Origin: DATFJT01 sp965230755
GTDB taxonomy: Bacteria; Bacteroidota; Bacteroidia; Chitinophagales; Saprospiraceae
DNA: 64,000 nucleotides
Reading direction: 5' to 3'
Assembly (NCBI GenBank): GCA_965230755.1
Contig: CBDDLT010000007.1
Span: 1 to 64,000 of the forward strand
Position numbers and translations under genes: made by a program. Numbering within the stretch: the first letter of the stretch is position 1; each line of letters starts with the position of its first letter. Of the stretch, positions 53,154 through 62,758 are shown piece by piece. Below the pieces are notes generated by a model that did not search any database, had not been told where the DNA came from, and worked only from the letters and a program-made list of their open reading frames with translations.

Positions 53154-55274
53154 ATGAAAAAATTTCTATTCCTTATTCTAATTTTTTGTTGTTCTTTGGC
53201 CTTTGGCCAGGATCAGGTGGTTACCCACGCACAAAAGAAGTCGGTGGTCTTGGAGGAGTTCACTGGTATTCATTGTGTTTTTTGCCCAGATGGACATAGA
53301 ATCGCAAAAGAGTTAAAAGAAAATAACCCAAATAGGGTTTCATTGATCAATGTCCATGCCGGATTCTTCGCGGTTCCAGATCAAGGAGAGCCTGATTTTA
53401 GAGTACAAGATGGTATTACTTTAGATGGTCACTTTGGTGTTACGGGATATCCATCCGGAACAGTCAACAGAAGGACTTTCGAAGACGAAAACAATTATTC
53501 AAGATCTTTATGGACTCAGTATGGTACTAGTATCTTATCTGAGACGAGCCCTGTAAATTTAGCAGCTCAGTCTACCTATGACGAGAGTACTAGGACACTG
53601 GAGGTTACAGTGGAAGTATATTATGCTCTGGATGCAGAAAATCCTACCAATAGGTTGATTTTAGCGCTAACTCAAGACAATGTTGAAGGACCTCAAACAG
53701 GAGGAAGCAACTTCAATCCTGCCGACGTATTACCTAATGGAAATTATCGTCATGGACATATGTTGAGAGATTTCCTAGAAGGACCATTTGGCATGGAGCT
53801 AACTGAAACTTCAGCAGGATCTTACTTTACCAGAACTTTCCAATATGTTCTTCCTGAAGATATCAGAGGTATTCCACTTTTAGCAGATGACTGTGAGTTG
53901 GTTGTTTACGTCGCAGAAGACGAGGAAGATATACACACAGGTATTGAACTGGGATTGAATGATAGTAACAATGGAACTACGGAGCAAGTATTCTTAGCAG
54001 CCAACGATTTTCCAAATAATTTGATCAATTCGACCAATTCTCAATCTGCTTTTTTCTCGACAACATTTTATCCTTTTGTAGCCGGAATGGGCGATTTTAG
54101 AATTGAAATTGAAACGATCGACTCACCGGATGATTGGTCATGGGAATACAGTTTATCAGATGATGAAATTTATACTGAAAATGAAACTTTTAGTTTGGTA
54201 GAGGGAGAAGTTCAATTCTTCGATTTCAATGTTATTCCAGCGAGTGGAGGTATAGGTAGTTATGTCATCCATATTATACCAGTAGATTATCCTAACGATG
54301 AAGTTCAACTCGCTGTTACGGTCATTCATGACTGTTCAGAGCTAATTGTTAACTCACTTCAACCTACAAAAAATGACGCTTCAGTGACGGCTAATAATTG
54401 GGGTAATCTGTATCTACAAGCTTTTAAAGATGCTGAGCTGGAGAATTTTGGAGCAATTACAATCGACCAGTATGACGAGTTGGTTAAGTCAAACCAGTTG
54501 GAAGGAATAAAAAATATATACTACAACGCCGGTTGGGGAGTAGATCCTCTTCCTAGTACAATGACGTTGAACTTGCTTAGACATAACAACACTGGAGGTA
54601 ACATATTTATGTGTGGTCAGGATTTGGCCAACGATGTGTATAGCGCTGGTTCTGCCCTTATGCAGAATTATCTCAGAACAAATATGGGTACTCAAATTAC
54701 AAGTACCGGTGGCAATACGAATAGTTCAGTATCTCCGGTTACCGATGGCATTTTTGATGGAGTTGGCGATTTCACTGTTAGTGATTATTATAACAATGGG
54801 ATAATGTCTCCTGATGTTTTAGAAGCTAGTTCTACAGGCGAAAATAATTTGAGTTACAACGGTGGAACTTCATGGGCTGGAGTCAACAAGTCTTCTTCAA
54901 GTTACAAATCAGTATTTCTAGGATTTGGACTTGAAATGGTTGACGATGCAGATGCCAGAGCTCAGATTATGAAAAATGTATACAACTATTTCTATGGAAT
55001 TACAGATAATGAAGAGAATTTAGATAAGTCGAATCTTGTTTCTGTTTATCCTAACCCAGTTGTAGATGGAAGTTTAAATATTGATTTAGGTGTTAATGAG
55101 GCCTTAGTTAAAGCTGAATTGGTCAATTCTATTGGTCAAACGGTTTATAACTTGGGACAATTGAACCAAGGGCTAAATAATGTTCAGTTACCACTGGATA
55201 TTCAAAGTGGAGTTTATATTTTAAGACTTGATTTTGAAGAATCCACGATAACTAAATCACTCCTTATTAAGTAA
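53154..55274 (+). CDS. Omp28-related T9SS-secreted protein with thioredoxin-like domain (copy 2)
   Basis: A 706-residue paralogue of the preceding protein with the same domain order: signal peptide (…SLAFGQ), thioredoxin-like domain with C41/C44 (EEFTGIHCVFCPDGHRIA), middle beta region, domain with NIFMCGQDLANDV, and a C-terminal T9SS sorting domain (SVYPNPVVDGSLNIDL, SGVYILRLDFEESTITKSLLIK, the last part split here). The pair is clearly an old tandem duplication, since the proteins differ throughout but align over their whole length. Function unknown; a redox or binding role for the CxxC is inference. Confidence 0.86.
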   Translation: MKKFLFLILIFCCSLAFGQDQVVTHAQKKSVVLEEFTGIHCVFCPDGHRIAKELKENNPNRVSLINVHAGFFAVPDQGEPDFRVQDGITLDGHFGVTGYPSGTVNRRTFEDENNYSRSLWTQYGTSILSETSPVNLAAQSTYDESTRTLEVTVEVYYALDAENPTNRLILALTQDNVEGPQTGGSNFNPADVLPNGNYRHGHMLRDFLEGPFGMELTETSAGSYFTRTFQYVLPEDIRGIPLLADDCELVVYVAEDEEDIHTGIELGLNDSNNGTTEQVFLAANDFPNNLINSTNSQSAFFSTTFYPFVAGMGDFRIEIETIDSPDDWSWEYSLSDDEIYTENETFSLVEGEVQFFDFNVIPASGGIGSYVIHIIPVDYPNDEVQLAVTVIHDCSELIVNSLQPTKNDASVTANNWGNLYLQAFKDAELENFGAITIDQYDELVKSNQLEGIKNIYYNAGWGVDPLPSTMTLNLLRHNNTGGNIFMCGQDLANDVYSAGSALMQNYLRTNMGTQITSTGGNTNSSVSPVTDGIFDGVGDFTVSDYYNNGIMSPDVLEASSTGENNLSYNGGTSWAGVNKSSSSYKSVFLGFGLEMVDDADARAQIMKNVYNYFYGITDNEENLDKSNLVSVYPNPVVDGSLNIDLGVNEALVKAELVNSIGQTVYNLGQLNQGLNNVQLPLDIQSGVYILRLDFEESTITKSLLIK

Positions 55275-55300
55275 TTGGTTTAAGGAGGATAATTAAAATG

Positions 55301-55334
55301 AAAAGGGTGGTTTCAGCTATGAAACCACCCTTTT
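55301..55334. terminator. Strong hairpin terminator, 14-bp stem
   Basis: A perfect 14-bp stem (AAAAGGGTGGTTTC with its complement) around a 6-base loop AGCTAT, followed by a T-run. It lies 27 bp after the second Omp28-like gene and 50 bp before the end of the convergent gene at 55385, so it may serve both strands. Confidence 0.85.
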
Positions 55335-55384
55335 TTATTTTATATCCGGAAACCAGGATTCTAAATATTATTCAGTAATTCGAA

Positions 55385-56227
55385 CTAATGGGATACGACA
55401 AACTGCTTTGACCTTAAAGTACCTGATAGATCTCGTAGCTGCAATAAATACACTCCAGTTGCCATTCCACTTACATCAACGGGATAAGAAGCTGTCCTTA
55501 TCATTCTGCCGGTTTGATCAAATATTTGAATCTGATCCAGCTGAAATTCCGTTTCATCCTTTAAATAAATGTATTGACTGGAAGGATTTGGAAAGACATT
55601 TAGTTCCGGTGCAAAAGAAATACTTTGAGGGCTAGAAGATTCTACCGAAATCTTTTCCTCTTCTATACCAGAAACATTGATGTTCTCTATGGTATAGCTC
55701 TCATCCAGACCAGTCATGTGAACACATATTTCTACTTTAAGTTGATCAGCTCCATAAGTAGAAATTATGCCTGAATCAAAGTCACTTGGAACACCAGTAA
55801 TGGTGTGATTCCCCTCTAGGGCGTGAAATTCCTTGCTCCCATCCAAGCTGTGCGAAATATCAATCCAATCCAGCCATCTCTTATCGCCATACTTATCAAG
55901 GGTGCCTTCGCCCGAAAACGCTATGGATATTGAAAGTTGATCAATTCCTCGCACATCTATTGCATTGCTGGTATAACATACTGGAGTATGTCTGTATGCT
56001 AGTTTAAGTTGTCCATTATTTACAGAAAGATGGTCTGACGAATGAAGCCGTGAAAAATCGCCTTCTACTGTTCCCGTACCGAGGTGAATGAGTGTTTTTT
56101 CTCCATTTGAAATACTCAGTTCATTCGAATGAATGACCTGGTTTGGTCCAAAGGAGACCTGATGATCTATTTGTGCCTGGGCAAAACAGAACCCAAATAG
56201 AGTAAGAAAAAGAGTTAAGTTTTTCAT
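55385..56227 (-). CDS. T9SS-secreted protein of unknown function
   Basis: A 280-residue exported protein with a signal peptide to residue 19 (FGFCFAQAQ) and a beta-rich domain (residues about 25-190; EGDFSRLHSSDHLSVNNGQLK, SISIAFSGEGTLDKYGDK). The final 75 residues are a T9SS type A sorting domain (LNVFPNPSSQYIYLKD, GVYLLQLRDLSG). The middle domain looks like a carbohydrate-binding or lectin-like beta-sandwich, but I do not recognise it. It converges with the Omp28-like pair. Confidence 0.75.
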   Translation of the reverse strand: MKNLTLFLTLFGFCFAQAQIDHQVSFGPNQVIHSNELSISNGEKTLIHLGTGTVEGDFSRLHSSDHLSVNNGQLKLAYRHTPVCYTSNAIDVRGIDQLSISIAFSGEGTLDKYGDKRWLDWIDISHSLDGSKEFHALEGNHTITGVPSDFDSGIISTYGADQLKVEICVHMTGLDESYTIENINVSGIEEEKISVESSSPQSISFAPELNVFPNPSSQYIYLKDETEFQLDQIQIFDQTGRMIRTASYPVDVSGMATGVYLLQLRDLSGTLRSKQFVVSH

Positions 56228-56361
56228 ACAATTACTTTTAATGAATTAACAAATTGGAGTTCGGCAATAAGATGCTGTAAAAAATGAATAAGATGTATGA
56301 AGGAAATGTTAAAGTCCCTTAAAGTGAGAAATATTTGAGAAGGATAGGATAATGACTTTGA

Positions 56362-57120
56362 TTATATCTTTTCTAAGTACTCTGATTTTAACCAGCCCTT
56401 TTTACCATCTGGTAATTCGACTTCAATCCAATTTTTTTCCTCCCGTTCTAAGCCCAATTTTATTCCACTGTGAATGATGAAGAGGTCGGGTGACGAAGTA
56501 GAAGGTTCGCTTTTTACTGCAACTGATGGGGGCATGAGAATTGCGTAAGAACTTTTGGTTTCTTGAAAATGTCTGGTTACGGCCAATATGTATAATCCTA
56601 AAGAGAGAGCAAAAAGGCCAAAGGCTACATTAAAAGCCATAGCTTTACGATCCAAACGCGATGATAACAGAAGTATCATCACCCCTGCTACTAAGAAAAT
56701 AAATGCCCAAATGCTCCAGGTATTGGCCGATAATTTAGTCGCTAATCTCTTCCAATATTGCCACACTACCAATTCTGGATTACTCTTCAGTTCATCACGT
56801 AAAAATTCTCTGGAGCGTTTTAAATTATGCGTGTTGTCATTATAATCACCGCCCCATTTCAAAGACTTTTCATAATACAATATGGCTCGGGCATAATCTT
56901 TCTGACGATAGTAACAATTGCCCAAGTTGAAATAGACCTTGGGGTCATTGGTGTTGACCAACTCGAGGTACAAATCCCTGGCTTTCTCATATTCCTTGAG
57001 TTCGTAGGCCTGATTGGCTGTAGAAAAGATCTCATTGATATCTTTGGCTTTTACTGTGACTGCTACAAGCAATAGAAGCAATGTAATGGGAAACTTGTTT
57101 TCAAAGATCTTTAACAACAT
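56362..57120 (-). CDS. batE: BatE, TPR/SH3 aerotolerance protein
   Basis: A 252-residue membrane protein: signal or anchor helix (residues about 10-24), two TPR repeats (ANQAYELKEYEKARDLYLEL, YFNLGNCYYRQKDYARAILYYEKSL), two membrane helices (WSIWAFIFLVAGVMILLL, AFNVAFGLFALSLGLYILAV) and a C-terminal SH3-like domain (SGIKLGLEREEKNWIEVELPDGKKGWL). This is the standard BatE layout. It is the last gene of the Bat operon, 4 bp after batD. Bat proteins are linked to oxygen and stress tolerance in Bacteroidota, with an unknown mechanism. Confidence 0.85.
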   Translation of the reverse strand: MLLKIFENKFPITLLLLLVAVTVKAKDINEIFSTANQAYELKEYEKARDLYLELVNTNDPKVYFNLGNCYYRQKDYARAILYYEKSLKWGGDYNDNTHNLKRSREFLRDELKSNPELVVWQYWKRLATKLSANTWSIWAFIFLVAGVMILLLSSRLDRKAMAFNVAFGLFALSLGLYILAVTRHFQETKSSYAILMPPSVAVKSEPSTSSPDLFIIHSGIKLGLEREEKNWIEVELPDGKKGWLKSEYLEKI

Positions 57121-57124
57121 AGGA

Positions 57125-58903
57125 CTACTTTTTACTCAGCTCCTTAAAAAGAGTTAGAATTTCTTCTTTTAACAAAGGATTTTTCTCACCTGGGTTGGGT
57201 GAATAGGCCAACAGCTCGCATTGTTCAATTAATCTAAGAATACCTTCAACATGTTCTGTATTGGAAAGTTTTTGGTACAAGGCTTCCTTGGCTTTCTCCT
57301 TATTCAAAGAAGCAATGGGAATTTTGGTCTTTTCCGATATATAGCCCCACAATATGTTTTGAAGATCATTCTCAATTCTGTCTTTGTTTGGATCGATGGC
57401 TTTTATTTTTTTCAGTGCATTTTTCTCTGCCAATTCACCTTTAGATGCCATTGTCCTTTTTCGAATCCTAAAACCTGCTACCAAATAGGGTAGGCCAAAT
57501 AGGGCAACTAATGGAAGAGAAGAGAGCATCCAAAACCAGGGTGCATTGATAATCGAGCTTCTAGATTGCTCTTTTACGGATCCGGCTTTGATATATCTGA
57601 TATCCTTATTTAAAACGTCAATTTCCCCTGCCTCTGCACTGCCAACATTGCCTGGAGCACTTTCCTCAAGAACTTCTCCATTAACTTTTATGAGCGGTCC
57701 CTCGAAATTTTTGGTTACGTAAGAGCCCGCCTCCGGATCAAAATGACTTAAACTAATATCCGGAATTTGAAATTCTCCTCCTCCTCTAGGAACGATCAAA
57801 TACTCATAGGTTTTACTGCCACTGATATGGGTGCCGGATTTTCTAATATTCTCCTTGATTTTCGGATCATATAACTCAAAACTTGCAGGGAAATTAATAT
57901 CCGGAATATTAAGCATTCCTATATTCCCCGTGCCATTCATATTGATCTTTAAGGTTATAGGATCGTTGGCCGCGGTTTCTGTTTTATCGTAATTTACAGA
58001 ATAATTGAGCTGCCCCACACCACCAGTAAATCCTTGAGGACTCGAAGGCAGTTCTTCTACTTCTACAGAAATACTATTGGATTTGAATTCGAAAGGATAT
58101 CTTTTTGTTCTAGTGAAGAAACTATTACGGAAAAAAGGATCCCGTTCTTGAAATAACACATCTGCTGAAAATTCTATGGCAGGAATTTTTAAAGTACCGG
58201 CTTGAGTAGGAAAAAGAGCTACTTTCCTAAATGTCTGGGTTTGGAATTGTTCACCGTCCACCACTTCATTTTTGGGTCTCTGAGCATCTTGTGATAATTC
58301 TATTTCGTGATGTAAAAATCCGTTGTATTGAGGAGTTTTGGTATAGTTAATATTCGATGTCCTCACTCGGCTGAACAGTTTATAGGTAAGGATGATTTCT
58401 TCTCCTTTGACTGCCTTTCGCTTATTGGGAATAACTCTGACGTACAAATTTTTGGCAATCTCTTCATCATTGATATTGCTGTTCTCATTAGAATTCCCTT
58501 GCTTATTTTTTCTCTCAGAGGCATCAACGACTTCTATTTGAATGGAATTAGAAGTGATTTTTTTGCCATCGTTCATCACCGTTGCCGGTGCAATGGTGAA
58601 TTTTCCCTTTTTAGTCGGAGTAAGGAAATATGAAAAAGACTCCGATTTAGATACATTGCCATTAATAATCTGCATACTGCTTGAAGTGCTCGGGCCTCTC
58701 GATCGGAAAGGATTAAAATCTGGCGGAGAAAAGCCTTTGACACTAGATCCATTTTTGATGGTGAAACTCACTTTGACTTGCTCGTTAATAGGAACTTGCT
58801 TTCGATCCACCTTGGCCTCAAAAACGACCTGGGCCAGAGCAGGATTGACGATTGCCCATAGTAATAGCAGTAGCATTCCGGATTTCAACGAAAAGTTTTT
58901 CAT
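57125..58903 (-). CDS. batD: BatD, oxygen-tolerance membrane protein
   Basis: About 592 residues from the preferred ATG at 58903 (MKNFSLKSGMLLLLLWAIVNPALAQ signal peptide, split here); an ATG at 58933 would add ten residues. BatD features: a large periplasmic beta-rich region with the motif VFEAKVDRKQVPINEQVKVSFTI-type start, the LYVRVIPNKRKAVKGEEIILTYKLF segment, and the GYTGGVGQLNYSV-like repeat. One membrane helix at about 465-490 (APWFWMLSSLPLVALFGLPYLV) leads to a cytoplasmic helical tail. BatD is thought to act with BatA/BatB in the periplasm. It sits between batC and batE. Confidence 0.88.
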   Translation of the reverse strand: MKNFSLKSGMLLLLLWAIVNPALAQVVFEAKVDRKQVPINEQVKVSFTIKNGSSVKGFSPPDFNPFRSRGPSTSSSMQIINGNVSKSESFSYFLTPTKKGKFTIAPATVMNDGKKITSNSIQIEVVDASERKNKQGNSNENSNINDEEIAKNLYVRVIPNKRKAVKGEEIILTYKLFSRVRTSNINYTKTPQYNGFLHHEIELSQDAQRPKNEVVDGEQFQTQTFRKVALFPTQAGTLKIPAIEFSADVLFQERDPFFRNSFFTRTKRYPFEFKSNSISVEVEELPSSPQGFTGGVGQLNYSVNYDKTETAANDPITLKINMNGTGNIGMLNIPDINFPASFELYDPKIKENIRKSGTHISGSKTYEYLIVPRGGGEFQIPDISLSHFDPEAGSYVTKNFEGPLIKVNGEVLEESAPGNVGSAEAGEIDVLNKDIRYIKAGSVKEQSRSSIINAPWFWMLSSLPLVALFGLPYLVAGFRIRKRTMASKGELAEKNALKKIKAIDPNKDRIENDLQNILWGYISEKTKIPIASLNKEKAKEALYQKLSNTEHVEGILRLIEQCELLAYSPNPGEKNPLLKEEILTLFKELSKK

Positions 58904-58945
58904 GTACGCGAATGATGGACAAAAGCTATTCATTTCTACTATAAT

Positions 58946-59812
58946 TTACCAATCTTTTTCCGGTTTTTTGTTCGATTTTTTTGGCTTCTTTCGCAGAATC
59001 TTGGCTTGGATTTCTTTTTCCTGATTTTCGAGAGCCTCTAGCAGTCTCTCCGCTTCCTCTTTTGAAAGTTGAATCACTTGCCCTTCTTGTTCTCCTTTTT
59101 CCTGCTCTCGTCCTTCTTGATTTTGTTGTGATTCTCTGTTTTCTTCTTCTCCTTCCTCGCCTTGGTTCTTATCGCCCTGCTGCTCTTGTTCTTCTTGGCC
59201 GTTTTCTTCTTGATTCTCTTGATTTTCTTCTTGTTGATCAGAATTTTCTTCTTGGTTATTTTCCTGCTGATCCTGCCGGTTCTGTTGCTCCTGATTTTCC
59301 TGGTCCTGCTCTTCGTTTTGCTGATCTTGGTTTTCCTGATTCTGATCTTGGTTTTGTTGTTGCTGTTCTTGCTGTTGCTCCAACATCTTTTTGACCAAAA
59401 AGTAATTATATCGAGCGTCTTGATCCTCAGGGGTAAGCCTCAAGCAATTTTTGAAGTGATCTAGGCTTTTTTCCAGTTCTTGTTTTTCGAATGCAATATT
59501 ACCCATATTATAGAAAGCTGCGGCCCTTTCCTCTTTTGCAATATCCTGCTTACTGATGTTTTCGTAGAGGGACATGGCTTCATCGAGGTTACCCATAGAC
59601 TTGCTTACGACAGCCTTATTGAAACTAGCTCTATAATCCTTGCTATCATGTATCAGCGCTTCATCGTACTTCTGGATGGCGGTCAAAGTATCTCCTTGCT
59701 GAAATGCTTTATTTCCGGATCGAATCTGTCTATTATTTTCGAATGATTGACCGAATATTGCTCCTAGACTTATGAGCAACACGAAAAATGTCCATATAAA
59801 TTTATTAAGCAT
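58946..59812 (-). CDS. batC: BatC, TPR protein with Gln/Glu/Asn-rich tail
   Basis: A 288-residue protein with a signal peptide (residues 1-21), three TPR repeats (NKAFQQGDTLTAIQKYDEAL, AAAFYNMGNIAFEKQELEKSL) and, from about 145 to 245, a low-complexity stretch of Gln, Glu, Asn and Asp (repeats such as QQNEEQDQENQ). The C-terminus is Lys-rich (KILRKKPKKSNKK). This is the usual BatC pattern. It overlaps batB by 8 bp. Confidence 0.82.
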   Translation of the reverse strand: MLNKFIWTFFVLLISLGAIFGQSFENNRQIRSGNKAFQQGDTLTAIQKYDEALIHDSKDYRASFNKAVVSKSMGNLDEAMSLYENISKQDIAKEERAAAFYNMGNIAFEKQELEKSLDHFKNCLRLTPEDQDARYNYFLVKKMLEQQQEQQQQNQDQNQENQDQQNEEQDQENQEQQNRQDQQENNQEENSDQQEENQENQEENGQEEQEQQGDKNQGEEGEEENRESQQNQEGREQEKGEQEGQVIQLSKEEAERLLEALENQEKEIQAKILRKKPKKSNKKPEKDW

Positions 59813-60851
59813 TTTCTTCGAGTTTCTTTAAGAAATCCAATCCAGATTTATCCTTTGACTTACCATCAGGAATAAAAAGAATCAACCCGAGACAAAGAGC
59901 AGAAATCAATAGGAAAAACTGAAACTGATCGTCATAATCTGTGTAATTGATTTCTTCAAATTCTTTGGTCTCAATTTCTTCTATACCTCTTTGCAACCTA
60001 CTAATGGCTCCTTTACCATCTGAAAGCATTACCATTTGTCCATTACCCGCATCTGCCACTTCTTGCAAGAAGCTTGGATTTAATTTGGATAGAATAATGC
60101 TTCCATCTTTGTCTTTTTTGTATTCTGTTCTACGTCCATAGCGATTAATAACCGGAATCGGAGCACCTTTAACAGTTCCTACACCAACGGTAAAGATATG
60201 ATTGCCTTTCTCGCCACTTTCTTTGGCTCTATCCAGGGCTTCCTGATCGTGATTTTCCCCGTCAGAAATAATAATTAATGCATTGTGTTTTGATTCACCA
60301 TTCTCGAAGCTTTCTTCAGCAATTTCTATCGCTTCCGTAAAATTGGTCCCCTGAGTTGGGATCAAATTGGTATTGAGCGTATTCAAGTAAAGTTTTAGGG
60401 CACCGTGATCCACTGTTAGCGGCATTTGTAGATAGGCATTCCCACCGAAAACTATTAACGCTATTCGGTCCGAACCCAGTTTCTTTAGTAAGCTGCTGAT
60501 AAACAGTTTTGCTCTTTCCAGGCGGTTGGGCTTCAGGTCCTCTGCCAGCATACTTTTGGATAGATCAAGAGCCAGTACGATGTCGATTCCTGTTCGTTTA
60601 ACCTTTTCGGTTTTCGTGCCTACTTGCGGATTGGCAATTCCAATAACGAGCATTGAAATAGAAAGAAGTAGAAGGACAAACTTTAAATTCTTTCTCCAGG
60701 CATTCCGGTACTTCATCATATTAGGAGCGATCGAATGGCTGTAGAATTTAGTCAGTTGTCTGTTGTAGAATTTACCGAATACAAGGAAGACAATGATCAT
60801 AACCGGTATGATCATCAAAAGCCACAAGTATGTACTGAACTCAAATTTCAT
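59805..60851 (-). CDS. batB: BatB, von Willebrand factor A domain membrane protein
   Basis: A 348-residue membrane protein: N-terminal hydrophobic helices (YLWLLMIIPVMIIVFLVF, KFVLLLLSISMLVIGIA), then a VWA domain with the MIDAS motif ALDLSKSMLAEDLKPNRL, SDRIALIVFGGNAYLQMPLTVD and IISDGENHDQEA, and a C-terminal membrane helix. It is a paralogue of the next gene. VWA domains bind a divalent metal and partner proteins; here they are predicted to face the periplasm. Operon member. Confidence 0.9.
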   Translation of the reverse strand: MKFEFSTYLWLLMIIPVMIIVFLVFGKFYNRQLTKFYSHSIAPNMMKYRNAWRKNLKFVLLLLSISMLVIGIANPQVGTKTEKVKRTGIDIVLALDLSKSMLAEDLKPNRLERAKLFISSLLKKLGSDRIALIVFGGNAYLQMPLTVDHGALKLYLNTLNTNLIPTQGTNFTEAIEIAEESFENGESKHNALIIISDGENHDQEALDRAKESGEKGNHIFTVGVGTVKGAPIPVINRYGRRTEYKKDKDGSIILSKLNPSFLQEVADAGNGQMVMLSDGKGAISRLQRGIEEIETKEFEEINYTDYDDQFQFFLLISALCLGLILFIPDGKSKDKSGLDFLKKLEENA

Positions 60852-60857
60852 TCAAAA

Positions 60858-61847
60858 TCAATTCAATGGTTGAATAAAAATTCGATTTAAAAGGAAAGAT
60901 AAAACAAGCAAACCAAGTGCTAACCAAGCAAATGGCCTAAAATGTTCAGACTTCCTTTCAAAACTTGATAATTCAATTTTCGTTTTCTCCAGCTGATCTA
61001 TTTCCTGATAGATTTTGTTCAGGGAAGAATTCGATGTTGCGCGATAATAGACACCATCGGTTTTTTCCGATATGGTCTTCAATAACTCTTCGTCTATTTC
61101 CACATCGATATTTTGCAGTATAGTTCGACCAAACATATCCTTAACGGGATAGGGAGCAGTCCCTATTGTCCCCAATCCAACCGTATAAACTCGAATACCC
61201 TCATTGACTGCCAAATCAACTGCGGTGATTGGATCAATGTATCCACTGTTATTCACCCCATCGGTCATTAGAATAATCACTTTGCTCTTGGCTTGGCTTT
61301 CCTTTAGCCTATTCACGGCCGTTCCGAGGCCCATTCCGATTGCGGTTCCGTCCTCTATGAGTCCGTCTCTTATCTTGTCTATTTGCGTAGAGAGTATTTT
61401 ATGGTCTGTTGTTATAGGACATTGCGTAAAGCTTTCACCGGCAAAAACTACCATTCCAATTCGGTCATTAGGTCTGCTTTCGATAAAATCCTTGGCTACT
61501 TTTTTAGCCGCTTTGAGTCTATCAGGTTTAAGGTCTCTGGCCAACATACTGGTTGAAACATCCAGTGACATCACAATATCAATACCCTCTGTCTTTATTT
61601 TTTCTTCAGAATGCGTTTTTTGAGGGCGAGTAAGGGCAACGACAAGAAAAACAAATGCCAACCATGGCAAGTAATGAAGTAGATGGAGAATCCAAGATAT
61701 GTACTCAATAGAACCAGACTTTTCACCGGAATACTTCACCATTGGAAACCAAGTTCTCCGTTTATAATATCTCCATATTCCAGCCAGAGGAATCAATAGA
61801 AGAAGGAAAAAATATTCCGGATTGGCGAATTGAAATTCAGACATCAT
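60858..61847 (-). CDS. batA: BatA, von Willebrand factor A domain membrane protein
   Basis: A 329-residue membrane protein with the same layout as BatB: N-terminal helices (YFFLLLLIPLAGIWRYY, LPWLAFVFLVVALTRPQ), VWA domain with MIDAS SLDVSTSMLARDLKPDRL, NDRIGMVVFAGESFTQCPIT and ILMTDGVNNSGYIDP, and a final membrane helix. It is 6 bp from batB and overlaps the upstream gene by 4 bp. Confidence 0.9.
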   Translation of the reverse strand: MMSEFQFANPEYFFLLLLIPLAGIWRYYKRRTWFPMVKYSGEKSGSIEYISWILHLLHYLPWLAFVFLVVALTRPQKTHSEEKIKTEGIDIVMSLDVSTSMLARDLKPDRLKAAKKVAKDFIESRPNDRIGMVVFAGESFTQCPITTDHKILSTQIDKIRDGLIEDGTAIGMGLGTAVNRLKESQAKSKVIILMTDGVNNSGYIDPITAVDLAVNEGIRVYTVGLGTIGTAPYPVKDMFGRTILQNIDVEIDEELLKTISEKTDGVYYRATSNSSLNKIYQEIDQLEKTKIELSSFERKSEHFRPFAWLALGLLVLSFLLNRIFIQPLN

Positions 61848-62758
61848 GATTCTTCGTCTTTACTCAAAGCTGGATTTTCTTTCGTCATCTGAACGAAGTC
61901 ATAGATCTTCCGTAAAGCTTGATCATGCTGATCATCCTCCGGTCTGTACTTAGCAAATTTTACCAAGTCCATCGTCTCAAGTCCCTGTCTTAGCTTGTAT
62001 TGCTCCTGCGCATCAATAATATTGCGCAATGGCGAGCGCATGATCTCACGTGTTGTTTTTTCCAAAGCTTGTATGCCATATCTTCTCTCCAAATAAGAAC
62101 GCAAAATGTACGACAACTGAGAATAATAGCTCTTTAATTCTCCTCGCTCTGTCAATTTTGATTTTTTCAATCTATCCAGCTGCTCAAAAGCCCATTCGTG
62201 CGCTAATAAGACGACTGTCTTCTCTTTGGATGTTTTTTTCGACTTACGGATTATATAAATAAGAAGGGCAAGAAGAATCATGGCAACAAGAGGCAACCAC
62301 CAATATTTTTTCAATTCTCTCCATTCAAATTCTGCCGTGCGAAGACCTTTATCCGGGAGTACGGTAAGCTGATTTGTATCGAGTTGGATTGGATAAACCG
62401 GCACTAGAATAGAATCCGTTTGGAAGCTATCCTGCCCAATTAAGTATGAAAGTTGCGGAATCCATTGTAAGCCCTCCTCCCAAGCTTGAATAGTAAGTTT
62501 TTGTTCAAATCCTGTATCCTGTGCATCACCTCTGGGATTAATTATACCCCATTCGATGATTTCCAAACCACCCAAGTCTCTATTTTCAGAGGTCCAGTTA
62601 AAGTCTTCGGAAGATACATTGGCTTGGATCCATAATTCGAATTGATCTCCAATGGTTATGCTGTCTCTCGTGATGAATGCATGGACATCTTGAGCTTTGA
62701 GATCCGCGAGAGCTCCCATCAGTAAACCGGTCACTACCCATATCAACGCTCTTCTCAT
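61844..62758 (-). CDS. Membrane protein of the Bat operon (unnamed, between DUF58 and batA)
   Basis: A 304-residue protein with a signal peptide (residues 1-23), a periplasmic beta region (about 25-140), one membrane helix at about 155-172 (WWLPLVAMILLALLIYII) and a cytoplasmic helical tail (GELKSYYSQLSYILRSYLERRYGIQALEKTTREI, split here). Genes at this position are found in most Bacteroidota Bat operons. The tail resembles the DUF4381 family found beside VWA proteins. It overlaps both neighbours by 4 bp, showing coupling. Role unknown. Confidence 0.75.
   Translation of the reverse strand: MRRALIWVVTGLLMGALADLKAQDVHAFITRDSITIGDQFELWIQANVSSEDFNWTSENRDLGGLEIIEWGIINPRGDAQDTGFEQKLTIQAWEEGLQWIPQLSYLIGQDSFQTDSILVPVYPIQLDTNQLTVLPDKGLRTAEFEWRELKKYWWLPLVAMILLALLIYIIRKSKKTSKEKTVVLLAHEWAFEQLDRLKKSKLTERGELKSYYSQLSYILRSYLERRYGIQALEKTTREIMRSPLRNIIDAQEQYKLRQGLETMDLVKFAKYRPEDDQHDQALRKIYDFVQMTKENPALSKDEES

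Noticed and set aside
59162..59464. Plus-strand Leu/Phe-rich ORF opposite batC that looks like a membrane protein
   Set aside because: It is the antisense of the Gln/Glu/Asn-rich tail of BatC; CAG/GAA repeats read backwards give Leu and Phe.
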